From an uncultured Gammaproteobacteria bacterium (GTDB lineage: Bacteria > Pseudomonadota > Gammaproteobacteria > SZUA-140), in contig CALZMY010000045.1 in the NCBI GenBank assembly GCA_945788675.1, forward strand, positions 1 to 6,452: a DNA stretch of 6,452 nt. Reading direction: 5' to 3'. Made by a program: the position numbers and the translations under genes. Below the pieces are notes generated by a model. That model was not told the DNA's origin and did not search any database. It saw only the letters and a program-made list of their open reading frames with translations. Numbering within the stretch: position 1 is the first letter of the stretch; every line of letters starts with the position of its first letter. This document shows, piece after piece, positions 1-6,147 of the stretch.

Positions 1-20
1 TTCCGTACCTAATGGGTGTA

Positions 21-158
21 TTAAGGAACCTCTGATTAATTGTCATTGCGAGGAACGAAGTGACGAAGCACTCTCCTAACTTGATGAATCTTATAGTGCT
101 GAGATTGCCGCGCTTCGCTCGCAATGACACATGACGTAATTAATCAGAGGTTCCTTAA
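21..158. repeat. MITE-like palindromic repeat element with 21-bp terminal inverted repeats
   Basis: Positions 21-41 and 138-158 are perfect 21-bp inverted copies, each beginning TTAAGGAACCTCTG when read inward. Just inside, GTCATTGCGAG (42-52) pairs with CTCGCAATGAC (118-128). The two inner halves carry two versions of the same motif family in opposite orientation: a GAGGAACGAAGTGACGAAGCA type on the left and, read from the right, a GAGCGAAGCGCGGCAATCTC type. No open reading frame fits inside. From memory, similar GTCATTGCGAG repeats are dispersed in many proteobacterial genomes; the non-autonomous mobile origin is an inference. The outer ends are TTAA, so a short TA or TTAA target duplication is possible but cannot be proved from one copy. 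It lies downstream of the caspase gene, where as RNA it would fold into a long hairpin that could end or protect that transcript. Confidence 0.8.
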
Positions 159-394
159 GTTTAATACCGTGGCTGCATTATGCATGGCATAGATCAAATC
201 AACTACTCAAACTGGGCATGTCCCGGTAGCTGGTTATATATACCATAATTTTGATGCTAACAACGTTGGGTGCATAATATTGCTTCGCGAGGATGAGTAG
301 TTGCTTATTTATTATTCGTGTCCGGAATACCTTCGATATTAAAACGCAGCACCCTTATAATGCTTTAGCATGAATAACCGTCATTGATATCGCA
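159..394. other. Intergenic region without a recognisable gene
   Basis: This AT-rich stretch separates the repeat element from the stop codon of the caspase-like gene. I see no credible coding frame, no tRNA and no classic hairpin followed by a T-run on either strand. The only symmetry noted is a very short ATGC-TTTA-GCAT dyad near 360-371, too weak to call a terminator. Transcription of the minus-strand gene may therefore continue into the palindromic element at 21-158. Confidence 0.5.
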
Positions 395-3196
395 TCAGGG
401 CGATCCGCTGACGCCACACTGTTTACGAGCATTACAAACGTCCTTCAGGGCCTGAATACCTGGTTTTCCCCGCCCCGATTCAGCTTCCTCGATAAAGGTT
501 CGATAGCGCCAGCAAGCCTTTATTTCCATGTCTGGCCGGTCCCAGCGTCGCCAGTCCTGCTGAGACTTGATGAGCTGATATTCGGCACCGACATCCTGTT
601 TTATCTTATGTTGCGGGGCGTTGCCGTCCCACCCGTGTGAGCCCACGGCGATCCGTTTGTCAGGATCGATCACCATCACAACATGACCGGTTGGATGCTG
701 GGGGCGCTTGTCACGATAGACGACGAGGTCGCCAGTCTGCAGGTCGTCTGTATCACACCGCTCAAACTCATCCTTCATGGATGACTGTGGGCTGACCATC
801 ATCGCCGTGGTGAGATAGCGGTTCGTTTTATTATAGGGCAGTCCAGTGCGAGTAAAGGCAAACCACATGAAGCGTGAGCAGTCGATCCCATGTTGTAAAT
901 TTTCCTCATCACTGGCTTTGGACCAGTTATGTTGCTTATAGCCGAAACCATCAGTGATGGATGCATTGACCAGCCAGTCGCTCTTTTTTAATACCTTGTA
1001 GAGGGCGCTATTGCGATCATCGGGTAAATAGGGGGCAATATTAAAATTTGCGATGGTGAATTCCCGCTTGTCGATAGCGCGTGGAGATGTTTTGTCTACC
1101 TGAAAGAATTGTTGATTCGCCTTTACCTGTCCTGTGATGCTGGACAATGTCCAGGTGGTATCCTCAAGCGGCTCTGCTTCAAGACCAATGCCACGTGTAC
1201 CAGGTTTCATCAAGTAGCGATGGAGTGTTTTATTGAGGCCGCTCATGGTGTGGGTGGCACGCGTTTTGGCAACCTGGGTGAGTTGGTGCCAGCGTACTGG
1301 GTTGGTTTCCTGGGTGCCAAAGAGCATGATATGGTCGTTGGTGTCGAGTGGTAGCTGTCCGGCGAAGGTTTCGGCAGCATGATTGAAGGTGACGCTCTCA
1401 CCGGGTTTGAGCAGTACGGTGCGGCCATCGGCAGGAAGCCCAAACATACTGCCATCGGCGGAAAAAATGATGCCCCCAATGAGTAATGGATAAGGTGATT
1501 CTTCCACAAGTTTTACCTTTATATGCCAACGATGGCAGAGGGGAACGACCTGGTGTGTGTTAGGTTCGGCTTGTTCCCACGCTCCTTTTGCGCATGCCGT
1601 TTGCTTTTTAGCTGGCACCAGCTGAACCTGCAGGGTCTTGTTATCAGTAAAGTCGGATCCTCCTTCACCACGCAATTGCAGCATTGCCCGTTGACGCGCA
1701 TGTTGCCAAAGGTTGCCTGCGACTGCCTTGTCGTCTTCATATACGATACGGATCCTGTTCTCCGGCCCTCGTAATACCAGGCGGTCGTTATTGTCGATGC
1801 TCAATTCAAAGTCCGCCTTGCTATTGCTTATTGTCACCAGCATACTGGCTTCTCGATTGCTGGTGATCGCCGCCTTAATGTTTTCGGCCCGCTCTTCTGG
1901 TATGCCGCCAGCCCTGTTTTGCGGGCGCATGCCAACCCTAATGCCAAGGTAGTCATCCATGGGACGCGCCAGCAGGGCAAGGTCGCCCACCTTTAGTTTG
2001 GGTGCGCCTCTTTTTACCGCGGACATATGCACCGTAGCGTTAATACTTGTCGCCTTATCAATAACAACGGTCGCCTTGGCTTTTCCCGGATCACGCATAG
2101 CGGCACCACTGATCGCGCCATCATAGATACGCAGTTCTGCGCCTTTGCCAATCCCCGGCAGGGGCGGGCCACCGATCTCGATAGGGGGGCCAATATTGAT
2201 GACCTCCCATGCGAGCGGTCTTGGTCTCGCTTTGCTATTAAATATCGGTTTATCCAGATGGCCCTGGAAATAAGGGATCTGATAGCTTTGTGCGGCAACG
2301 ATGGGCGGCAGCTGGCGCGCCACTTGTGCATAGGTCAAGGGTTGATCGGTCGATTGTGACAATACGCTCAGCAGCGCGTCGGTGAAGATGCCGCCTCCAT
2401 CCTTCTCTAACGCTGCGGTGCCGTCACTGGCTGCAGTGAGTGCGACCAGGCCAGGCATGACAGCCGGCACCCATCCGGCCTCACCATCACCCTGGCCATC
2501 GGTAAATTCCTCAGGTTGGCCGCCCATCTCGGCGGCCGGTTTGAAAAAGCGTGCCACGACGGATGACTCCGCCGCTGCCCTGGTGGCGGTGCCAGCATTA
2601 CAGGAATCAAGGATGACTGTAATATTAGTGGTTTTTTGATAGAGATTTTCCAGCAGATGGTTTAATTTATCATCGATGAAGTCCCCGACATCTGCAGTGC
2701 GTGCATCATGAAAGAGAAAGGTTTCATCTTTGCCATCTGGTTCATCGTGATTTCTGTCGCGCCTTTGTGATCCATGGCCGGCGTAAAAAATAACCGCCAC
2801 ATCATCTTTACGGGCGCGCGCTATCAATCCCTTTTGGAACGCTGTCGTAAATGCGGCTGTGGTCGCTTCATTGTTCAATAAAAGACAGACGTTTTTCCTG
2901 GGAAAGCCATAACCATTTTTCGCGGTGAGCAAATTATAGATTCGCTGTGCATCATTGGGAGGACCCACCAGATCGGGAATATCATCGTTCTTGTATTCAC
3001 CCACTCCAACGATTAGCGCCAGCTTTCGGTGTCCGTCGGTCTCTATCGCTTTGGTAAAGTCACATGGAAAAGAAGACGTAGCTGTTTGTGTAGCTGCGGC
3101 TGTACTACTGATGACACAACCAACCCAGAACAGGGCGAAGCTGGTAAATGCTATAGAAAAAATAATTGTTTTTGCTGAGTGTGGGTAATGAAACAT
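395..3196 (-). CDS. Exported caspase-like (peptidase C14) and NlpC/P60-like dual cysteine protease
   Basis: This 933-aa protein is probably active in the cell envelope. Residues 10-35 form a hydrophobic Sec-type signal, with a weak lipobox (WVGC, Cys27) or alternatively a signal peptidase I site near A35. Residues 58-320 match the metacaspase/orthocaspase fold: an ALIVGVGEY strand, NDAQR (81-85), FYAGHGSQ with His141, an acidic DGKDETF loop (154-160), and ILDSCNAG with Cys199 and Asp197. By family knowledge such enzymes cut after Arg or Lys; that is not shown here. A Pro/Gly-rich linker (322-350) leads to unassigned beta-rich sequence. About 555-630 resembles DUF4384, a common partner of bacterial caspases. 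Residues 735-900 look NlpC/P60-like: IDCSRF (Cys773), TGDLVVY (821-827), GHVVMVID (His838) and possibly His854, suggesting peptidoglycan hydrolase or amidase activity. ATG at 3196 is the only start after an in-frame TAG nine codons upstream; the ribosome site is weak. The gene is divergent from an eCIS operon. Confidence 0.88.
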   Translation of the reverse strand: MFHYPHSAKTIIFSIAFTSFALFWVGCVISSTAAATQTATSSFPCDFTKAIETDGHRKLALIVGVGEYKNDDIPDLVGPPNDAQRIYNLLTAKNGYGFPRKNVCLLLNNEATTAAFTTAFQKGLIARARKDDVAVIFYAGHGSQRRDRNHDEPDGKDETFLFHDARTADVGDFIDDKLNHLLENLYQKTTNITVILDSCNAGTATRAAAESSVVARFFKPAAEMGGQPEEFTDGQGDGEAGWVPAVMPGLVALTAASDGTAALEKDGGGIFTDALLSVLSQSTDQPLTYAQVARQLPPIVAAQSYQIPYFQGHLDKPIFNSKARPRPLAWEVINIGPPIEIGGPPLPGIGKGAELRIYDGAISGAAMRDPGKAKATVVIDKATSINATVHMSAVKRGAPKLKVGDLALLARPMDDYLGIRVGMRPQNRAGGIPEERAENIKAAITSNREASMLVTISNSKADFELSIDNNDRLVLRGPENRIRIVYEDDKAVAGNLWQHARQRAMLQLRGEGGSDFTDNKTLQVQLVPAKKQTACAKGAWEQAEPNTHQVVPLCHRWHIKVKLVEESPYPLLIGGIIFSADGSMFGLPADGRTVLLKPGESVTFNHAAETFAGQLPLDTNDHIMLFGTQETNPVRWHQLTQVAKTRATHTMSGLNKTLHRYLMKPGTRGIGLEAEPLEDTTWTLSSITGQVKANQQFFQVDKTSPRAIDKREFTIANFNIAPYLPDDRNSALYKVLKKSDWLVNASITDGFGYKQHNWSKASDEENLQHGIDCSRFMWFAFTRTGLPYNKTNRYLTTAMMVSPQSSMKDEFERCDTDDLQTGDLVVYRDKRPQHPTGHVVMVIDPDKRIAVGSHGWDGNAPQHKIKQDVGAEYQLIKSQQDWRRWDRPDMEIKACWRYRTFIEEAESGRGKPGIQALKDVCNARKQCGVSGSP

Positions 3197-3217
3197 GTGA
3201 TTAGTAAATTTTTTATC

Positions 3218-3246
3218 TATATACTAATCGAATGTTGGCCCTTCAA
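3218..3246 (-). promoter_or_regulatory. Probable sigma70-type promoter of the caspase-like gene
   Basis: On the minus strand, TTGAAG (3246-3241) and TATATA (3223-3218) are separated by exactly 17 bp. Each hexamer matches the sigma70 consensus at four of six bases. Initiation about seven bases downstream would give a leader of roughly 15 nt before the ATG at 3196, consistent with the poor Shine-Dalgarno sequence. Predicted by eye only. Confidence 0.42.
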
Positions 3247-3251
3247 CATTC
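3230..3251. promoter_or_regulatory. Inverted repeat, possible operator over the -35 box
   Basis: GAATGTTG (3230-3237) and CAACATTC (3244-3251) are perfect 8-bp arms around a 6-bp centre. The right arm covers most of the predicted -35 hexamer of the minus-strand gene (3241-3246). A dimeric regulator bound here would be expected to repress that promoter. The symmetry is seen directly; the operator role is inferred. Confidence 0.35.
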
Positions 3252-3638
3252 TACAATGACCAGGCTGTTGTGTGTTTTTGTGCATAGTAGTGATGCGTTA
3301 ACTGTTACACTTTGTAAGGTTAGCAGTTCGCATCGATCCAAACTCACTGCTTGTGAGACTGTTTTTCAGCATGTTGATGGTAATCGTCTCCATTGCGAAT
3401 AAATGACTGGATTTTTAGTAGACAAATTTATACCTTAGATGGCCTCTAGTGCAACTAGTCTGTAAATGCTAAATGTGGTTCAGGATGTTTTCCTGTCCAG
3501 CACTTTTTCTGGTTGTCTATTGAAATGATTTTTAGCTTCATAAACATTTGAGCGCTTACTTTACTGAAATCAGTTGGCGTTGTCGCGATGAGTGTATACA
3601 TGTAGGAGTGCTCGTATATAGTTGATGCAAATGCTGCG

Positions 3639-3667
3639 TTGACATTTGTATGGATTAGATCTAAGTT
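3639..3667 (+). promoter_or_regulatory. Possible promoter of the eCIS operon
   Basis: A perfect -35 consensus TTGACA (3639-3644) is followed after 17 bp by TAAGTT (3662-3667), which matches the -10 consensus at only three of six bases. The good -35 with a poor -10 would suit an activated or weak promoter. The -10 falls inside the 12-bp tandem repeat. Initiation near 3674 would give a leader of about 54 nt before the first operon gene. Confidence 0.28.
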
Positions 3668-3697
3668 TAAATCCAAGTCTAGATCCACGTTTACATC
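3656..3697. repeat. Degenerate 12-bp tandem repeat upstream of the eCIS operon
   Basis: Three and a half consecutive units can be aligned: TAGATCTAAGTT, TAAATCCAAGTC, TAGATCCACGTT and TACATC. The approximate consensus is TARATCYAMGTY. The array lies 30 bp before the first operon start codon and overlaps the predicted -10 hexamer. It could be a set of phased binding half-sites or a simple-sequence expansion without function. Confidence 0.6.
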
Positions 3698-3727
3698 TTT
3701 GGGTAAGTAGCTAAAGGGAAGTTAGTT

Positions 3728-4411
3728 ATGATTGATGGGGCCGATCAACAATTAAAAGCGTGGATAGCAACATTGCTGCCAGGCGTTGAGGTCTCGCTCC
3801 TTCCTCCCATTAAGTTCGGCGATGAACAACGGATTGGTCTGTATCTCATCGATATGCAGCCGCTATCTCCCACCTCCTCAGAAAGAAGACCACCACTACA
3901 GGTGCAACTGCGTTATCTGGTCACCTGTTGGGCAGACGACCCGGAACAGGCCCATCATATGCTGGGCCAACTTGTTTTTGCCGCGATGGAGCACCCTGAA
4001 TTTGATGTGGATTTCGAGCCGGTATCGGCGCACCTTTGGGCTGCCTTTGCAGAACCACCGCGTCCGTGTTTTATGCTTCGTCTTCCGTTACGGGTAGAGC
4101 GAAAAGGCCCTCCAGTCAAACTGGTGCGCACACCGCTTGAGTTGCAGATATCGCCATTCACCACTTTACAGGGACAGGTGGTGGGTCCTGAGGATACCCC
4201 TATCGCCAATGCCACGGTTGAATTGCAAAATCATAATTTAGCAGCACGAACGGATTATAAAGGTTGTTTTACGTTTTCCACAGTTCCCCTGAAGCCCGAT
4301 GTTAAACGCGTTCGAGTCCTGGCGCGCAACCGCGAATTTTCAACTGAGATTGCGCATAAGGGTGATGCAAAAGAACCAGTAGTTATTCATTTTGATGCAA
4401 TGGAGGTATGA
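3728..4411 (+). CDS. DUF4255/Pvc16-type eCIS cap (tail terminator) protein with C-terminal Ig-like domain
   Basis: This 227-aa cytoplasmic protein resembles the DUF4255 family, which includes Pvc16/Afp16, the protein that caps the end of the sheath and tube distal to the baseplate in contractile injection systems. Family-like stretches are LRYLVTCWADDPEQAHHMLG (61-80) and FMLRLPLRVERKGPPVKLVR (115-134). Residues 146-226 form a second module: LQGQVVGPEDTPIANATVEL followed by TDYKGCFTFSTVP is typical of carboxypeptidase regulatory-like (Ig or transthyretin-like) beta domains, which are often surface decorations or adhesion modules. An AAGGGAA ribosome site lies about 7 bp before the ATG. The TGA ends one base before the sheath ATG, implying translational coupling. 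As first gene of the operon it fits the cap role. The cap assignment is fairly secure; the role of the extra domain is unknown. Confidence 0.82.
   Translation: MIDGADQQLKAWIATLLPGVEVSLLPPIKFGDEQRIGLYLIDMQPLSPTSSERRPPLQVQLRYLVTCWADDPEQAHHMLGQLVFAAMEHPEFDVDFEPVSAHLWAAFAEPPRPCFMLRLPLRVERKGPPVKLVRTPLELQISPFTTLQGQVVGPEDTPIANATVELQNHNLAARTDYKGCFTFSTVPLKPDVKRVRVLARNREFSTEIAHKGDAKEPVVIHFDAMEV
4402..4406 (+). promoter_or_regulatory. Ribosome binding site that fixes the sheath start
   Basis: GGAGG sits 6 bp before ATG 4413 and lies inside the last codons of the cap gene. In-frame TTG (4392) and ATG (4395) codons exist further upstream, but they would place this site inside the coding frame and add the non-conserved residues MMQWRYE before the conserved AAYETPNVYIEE. 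The start at 4413 is therefore preferred. Confidence 0.8.
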
Positions 4412-4412
4412 A

Positions 4413-5675
4413 ATGGCAGCCTACGAAACACCGAATGTATATATTGAAGAAAAGTCGACCAGTCCGTCCATTCAAATGGCCGGTGCGAGTACTGCACTCG
4501 TTATTGGAGTAGCGCCTGAGGTTAATGCCCATGTCAATGAGCCATACCAGGTCTATAACTGGAGTCAGTTTGTCAAAGCGTTCGTAAACGGCAGGCGCGA
4601 GAGTACCGATCTGGTGCGTGGCGTAAAAGGTTTTTTCGAAAACGGAGGGCGCCGTTGTTATATCCTTAATCTGGGACGGGGTGGTTCCATCGCCGGAGAT
4701 GGCTCGCCACGTTCTGGGATATCGGCCGCGGAGGGCGTGGATGATATTCAGCTTGTTGTCGCCCCAGGATTTACCGATGCGATATCCCACAAAGCATTGA
4801 TCGCTCACTGTGAAAAAATGAAAGAACGGTTTGCTATTTTAGATGTACAACATCCGGTTGATAATCTCGATTTATTGACCAAGGTGGGGAGCGCCGAAGC
4901 ACCGGCCAAAGCCGGTGGCAGTTCGCGCAGTGCAGAGAAAGAAAAGGATGAAGATGAAAAGCCTGAACCCGCGCGTAAAAAAAGCACTCGAGATGAGGGG
5001 TGTCGTCCTCCCATGGTCAAAAGCGGATGTGCGGCAGCCTATTATCCCTGGTTCTGGGCCCTTGATCCGTTAAAACCACAGGATGAAGATCGCAAACCGA
5101 ACCTCGTCGAGACCCCTCCGTCAGGACATTTGGCGGGCATCTACGCCTGTACTGATGTACACAGGGCACCGGCGAATGTATCGATAGCCGGCGCGCAACG
5201 ACTGGCCTATCGCCTCACTGACGCGGAACAGGGTCCGTTGAATAGCGCTGGCGTGAACTGTATCCGCTACTTCTCTGATGTCGGAATTACGGTCTGGGGT
5301 GCTCGGACTCTGGCTGAAACCTCTAGCGAATGGAAGTACGTCCCTGTCAGGCGCACCATGCTCATGATCGAAGAATCCATCAAAAAGGATACCAGGCTTT
5401 TTGTATTCGAGCCCAATGATGAACGTACCTGGATGGCAGTGGAGCGTATCGTGACGAATTTTCTTAAGTTCATATGGAAACTCGGTATGTTGCAGGGAGA
5501 AAGTATGGAGAAGGCATTCTTCGTTAAATGCGATGCGGAAACGAATCCTCCAGAGATGGTTGATGCCGGCCGGCTAGTGACCGAGATAGGTGTTGCACTA
5601 CTCAAACCCGCCGAGTTTGTCGTATTCCAGCTAAGTCAATGGGATGGCGGCGCTACGACGACGGAAAGTGAATAA
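4413..5675 (+). CDS. Contractile tail sheath protein of an eCIS
   Basis: This 420-aa protein would form the contractile outer sheath around the inner tube and drive it forward on firing. Family marks in order are YETPNVYIEE (4-13); GGRRCYILNL (78-87); AAAYYPWF (207-214); PSGHLAGIYACTD and RAPANV (236-256); LNSAGVNCIRYF with GITVWGARTL (276-300); WKYVPVRRTMLMIEESI (307-323); VFEPNDERTW (331-340); AFFVKCDAETNPPE (368-381); and LLKPAEFVVF (396-405). These match the phage tail sheath family in its Afp/PVC/MAC branch, including the C-terminal strands that interlock sheath subunits. Residues about 161-200 are a low-complexity insert, rich in Lys, Glu, Asp and Ser, between the N-terminal and C-terminal sheath cores. 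Only one sheath gene is visible, whereas Afp and PVC carry several. The preceding GGAGG and the one-base gap from the cap gene imply coupled translation. Confidence 0.95.
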   Translation: MAAYETPNVYIEEKSTSPSIQMAGASTALVIGVAPEVNAHVNEPYQVYNWSQFVKAFVNGRRESTDLVRGVKGFFENGGRRCYILNLGRGGSIAGDGSPRSGISAAEGVDDIQLVVAPGFTDAISHKALIAHCEKMKERFAILDVQHPVDNLDLLTKVGSAEAPAKAGGSSRSAEKEKDEDEKPEPARKKSTRDEGCRPPMVKSGCAAAYYPWFWALDPLKPQDEDRKPNLVETPPSGHLAGIYACTDVHRAPANVSIAGAQRLAYRLTDAEQGPLNSAGVNCIRYFSDVGITVWGARTLAETSSEWKYVPVRRTMLMIEESIKKDTRLFVFEPNDERTWMAVERIVTNFLKFIWKLGMLQGESMEKAFFVKCDAETNPPEMVDAGRLVTEIGVALLKPAEFVVFQLSQWDGGATTTESE

Positions 5676-5696
5676 GAGATTAGTGAATCCAAAGTG

Positions 5697-5704
5697 AAGG
5701 AGGG
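5697..5704 (+). promoter_or_regulatory. Strong ribosome binding site of the tube gene
   Basis: AAGGAGGG lies five bases before ATG 5710, a near-perfect Shine-Dalgarno sequence and the strongest one in the operon. It fits the need for many tube copies per particle. The gap after the sheath stop is 34 bp and shows no terminator. Confidence 0.8.
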
Positions 5705-5709
5705 CAATC

Positions 5710-6147
5710 ATGGCTGTACAAGATCCACACAATATTTACCGTAACTACAATTTTCGGCTCAAGATAGACAATATACCTGGAGATATTAGTTTTGCTGAAG
5801 TGAGCGGAATGAATGTTTCGATCGAAGTCCTTCGTCATCGCGAGGGCGGGGATGCAACTGTGCGTAAATGCCCAGGACAAGTTGACCATGGTGATATAAC
5901 ACTTAAGTGGGGAATGACTGATTCAACCGAACTGTGGAAATGGCTGAAGGAGACGGCTGCGGGGAAGGTCAAACGATCTACTGGCTCCATTACTTTGTTA
6001 GATCCTGCGGGGGAAAAAACACAGGCCACCTGGAATCTATCTGCCGCCTGGCCATCTTGCTGGCGGGGTGCGCATCTTGATGCGATGGGACAGGAAATTG
6101 CGATCGAAACCCTGGTTCTGACACATGAAGGTATCGAACGCAAATAA
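5710..6147 (+). CDS. Inner tube protein (T4 gp19-like, Pvc1/Afp1-type) of an eCIS
   Basis: This 145-aa protein matches the short phage tail tube family found in T4 gp19 relatives and eCIS tubes; hexamers stack to form the rigid inner tube that is propelled on contraction and can hold cargo. Recognisable stretches are DPHNIYRNYNFRLKID (5-20), FAEVSGMNVSIEVLRHREGG (28-47), PGQVDHGDITLKWGMTDSTE (55-74), LWKWLKE (75-81) and, near the C-terminus, WPSCWRGAHLDAMGQEIAIE (114-133). The length is normal and no signal or membrane segment is present, as expected for a cytoplasmically assembled particle. It follows the sheath gene with a strong ribosome site. Its TAA overlaps the ATG of the next gene by one base. 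Confidence 0.95.
   Translation: MAVQDPHNIYRNYNFRLKIDNIPGDISFAEVSGMNVSIEVLRHREGGDATVRKCPGQVDHGDITLKWGMTDSTELWKWLKETAAGKVKRSTGSITLLDPAGEKTQATWNLSAAWPSCWRGAHLDAMGQEIAIETLVLTHEGIERK

Larger units (their letters stand above)
3197..3727. other. Divergent intergenic control region, 531 bp
   Basis: This region separates the caspase-like gene from the eCIS operon and presumably carries the promoters of both. It is AT-rich and has no convincing gene. A minus-strand frame at 3455-3688 lacks an ATG start, a ribosome site and recognisable similarity. Besides the elements listed separately, there is a 12-bp dyad ACTGA-AA-TCAGT at 3563-3574 and a TGTATACA palindrome at 3593-3600; either could be a regulator site, but neither is diagnostic. 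The length is generous for two simple promoters, so regulatory complexity, a small RNA or a decayed gene are all possible. Confidence 0.6.

Noticed and set aside
360..371. ATGC-TTTA-GCAT dyad downstream of the caspase-like gene as a terminator
   Set aside because: The stem is only four base pairs and no T-run follows on the minus strand.
2027..2359. Plus-strand frame of 110 codons inside the caspase-like gene
   Set aside because: It lies wholly opposite a long coding frame with clear domains, and lacks recognisable motifs of its own.
3455..3688. Minus-strand frame of 77 codons with a repetitive DLDLDLNLDL start in the intergenic region
   Set aside because: It starts only at a GTG inside the 12-bp tandem repeat, has no ribosome site, and shows no recognisable domain. 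The repetitive residues come from the DNA repeat itself.
4392..4412. Seven-residue upstream extension of the sheath from TTG 4392 or ATG 4395
   Set aside because: The GGAGG at 4402-4406 is correctly spaced for ATG 4413, and sheath similarity begins right after that methionine.
4383..4808. Minus-strand frame of 141 codons opposite the sheath gene
   Set aside because: The sheath frame on the plus strand has unmistakable family motifs through this stretch, so the antisense frame is a by-product of codon bias.
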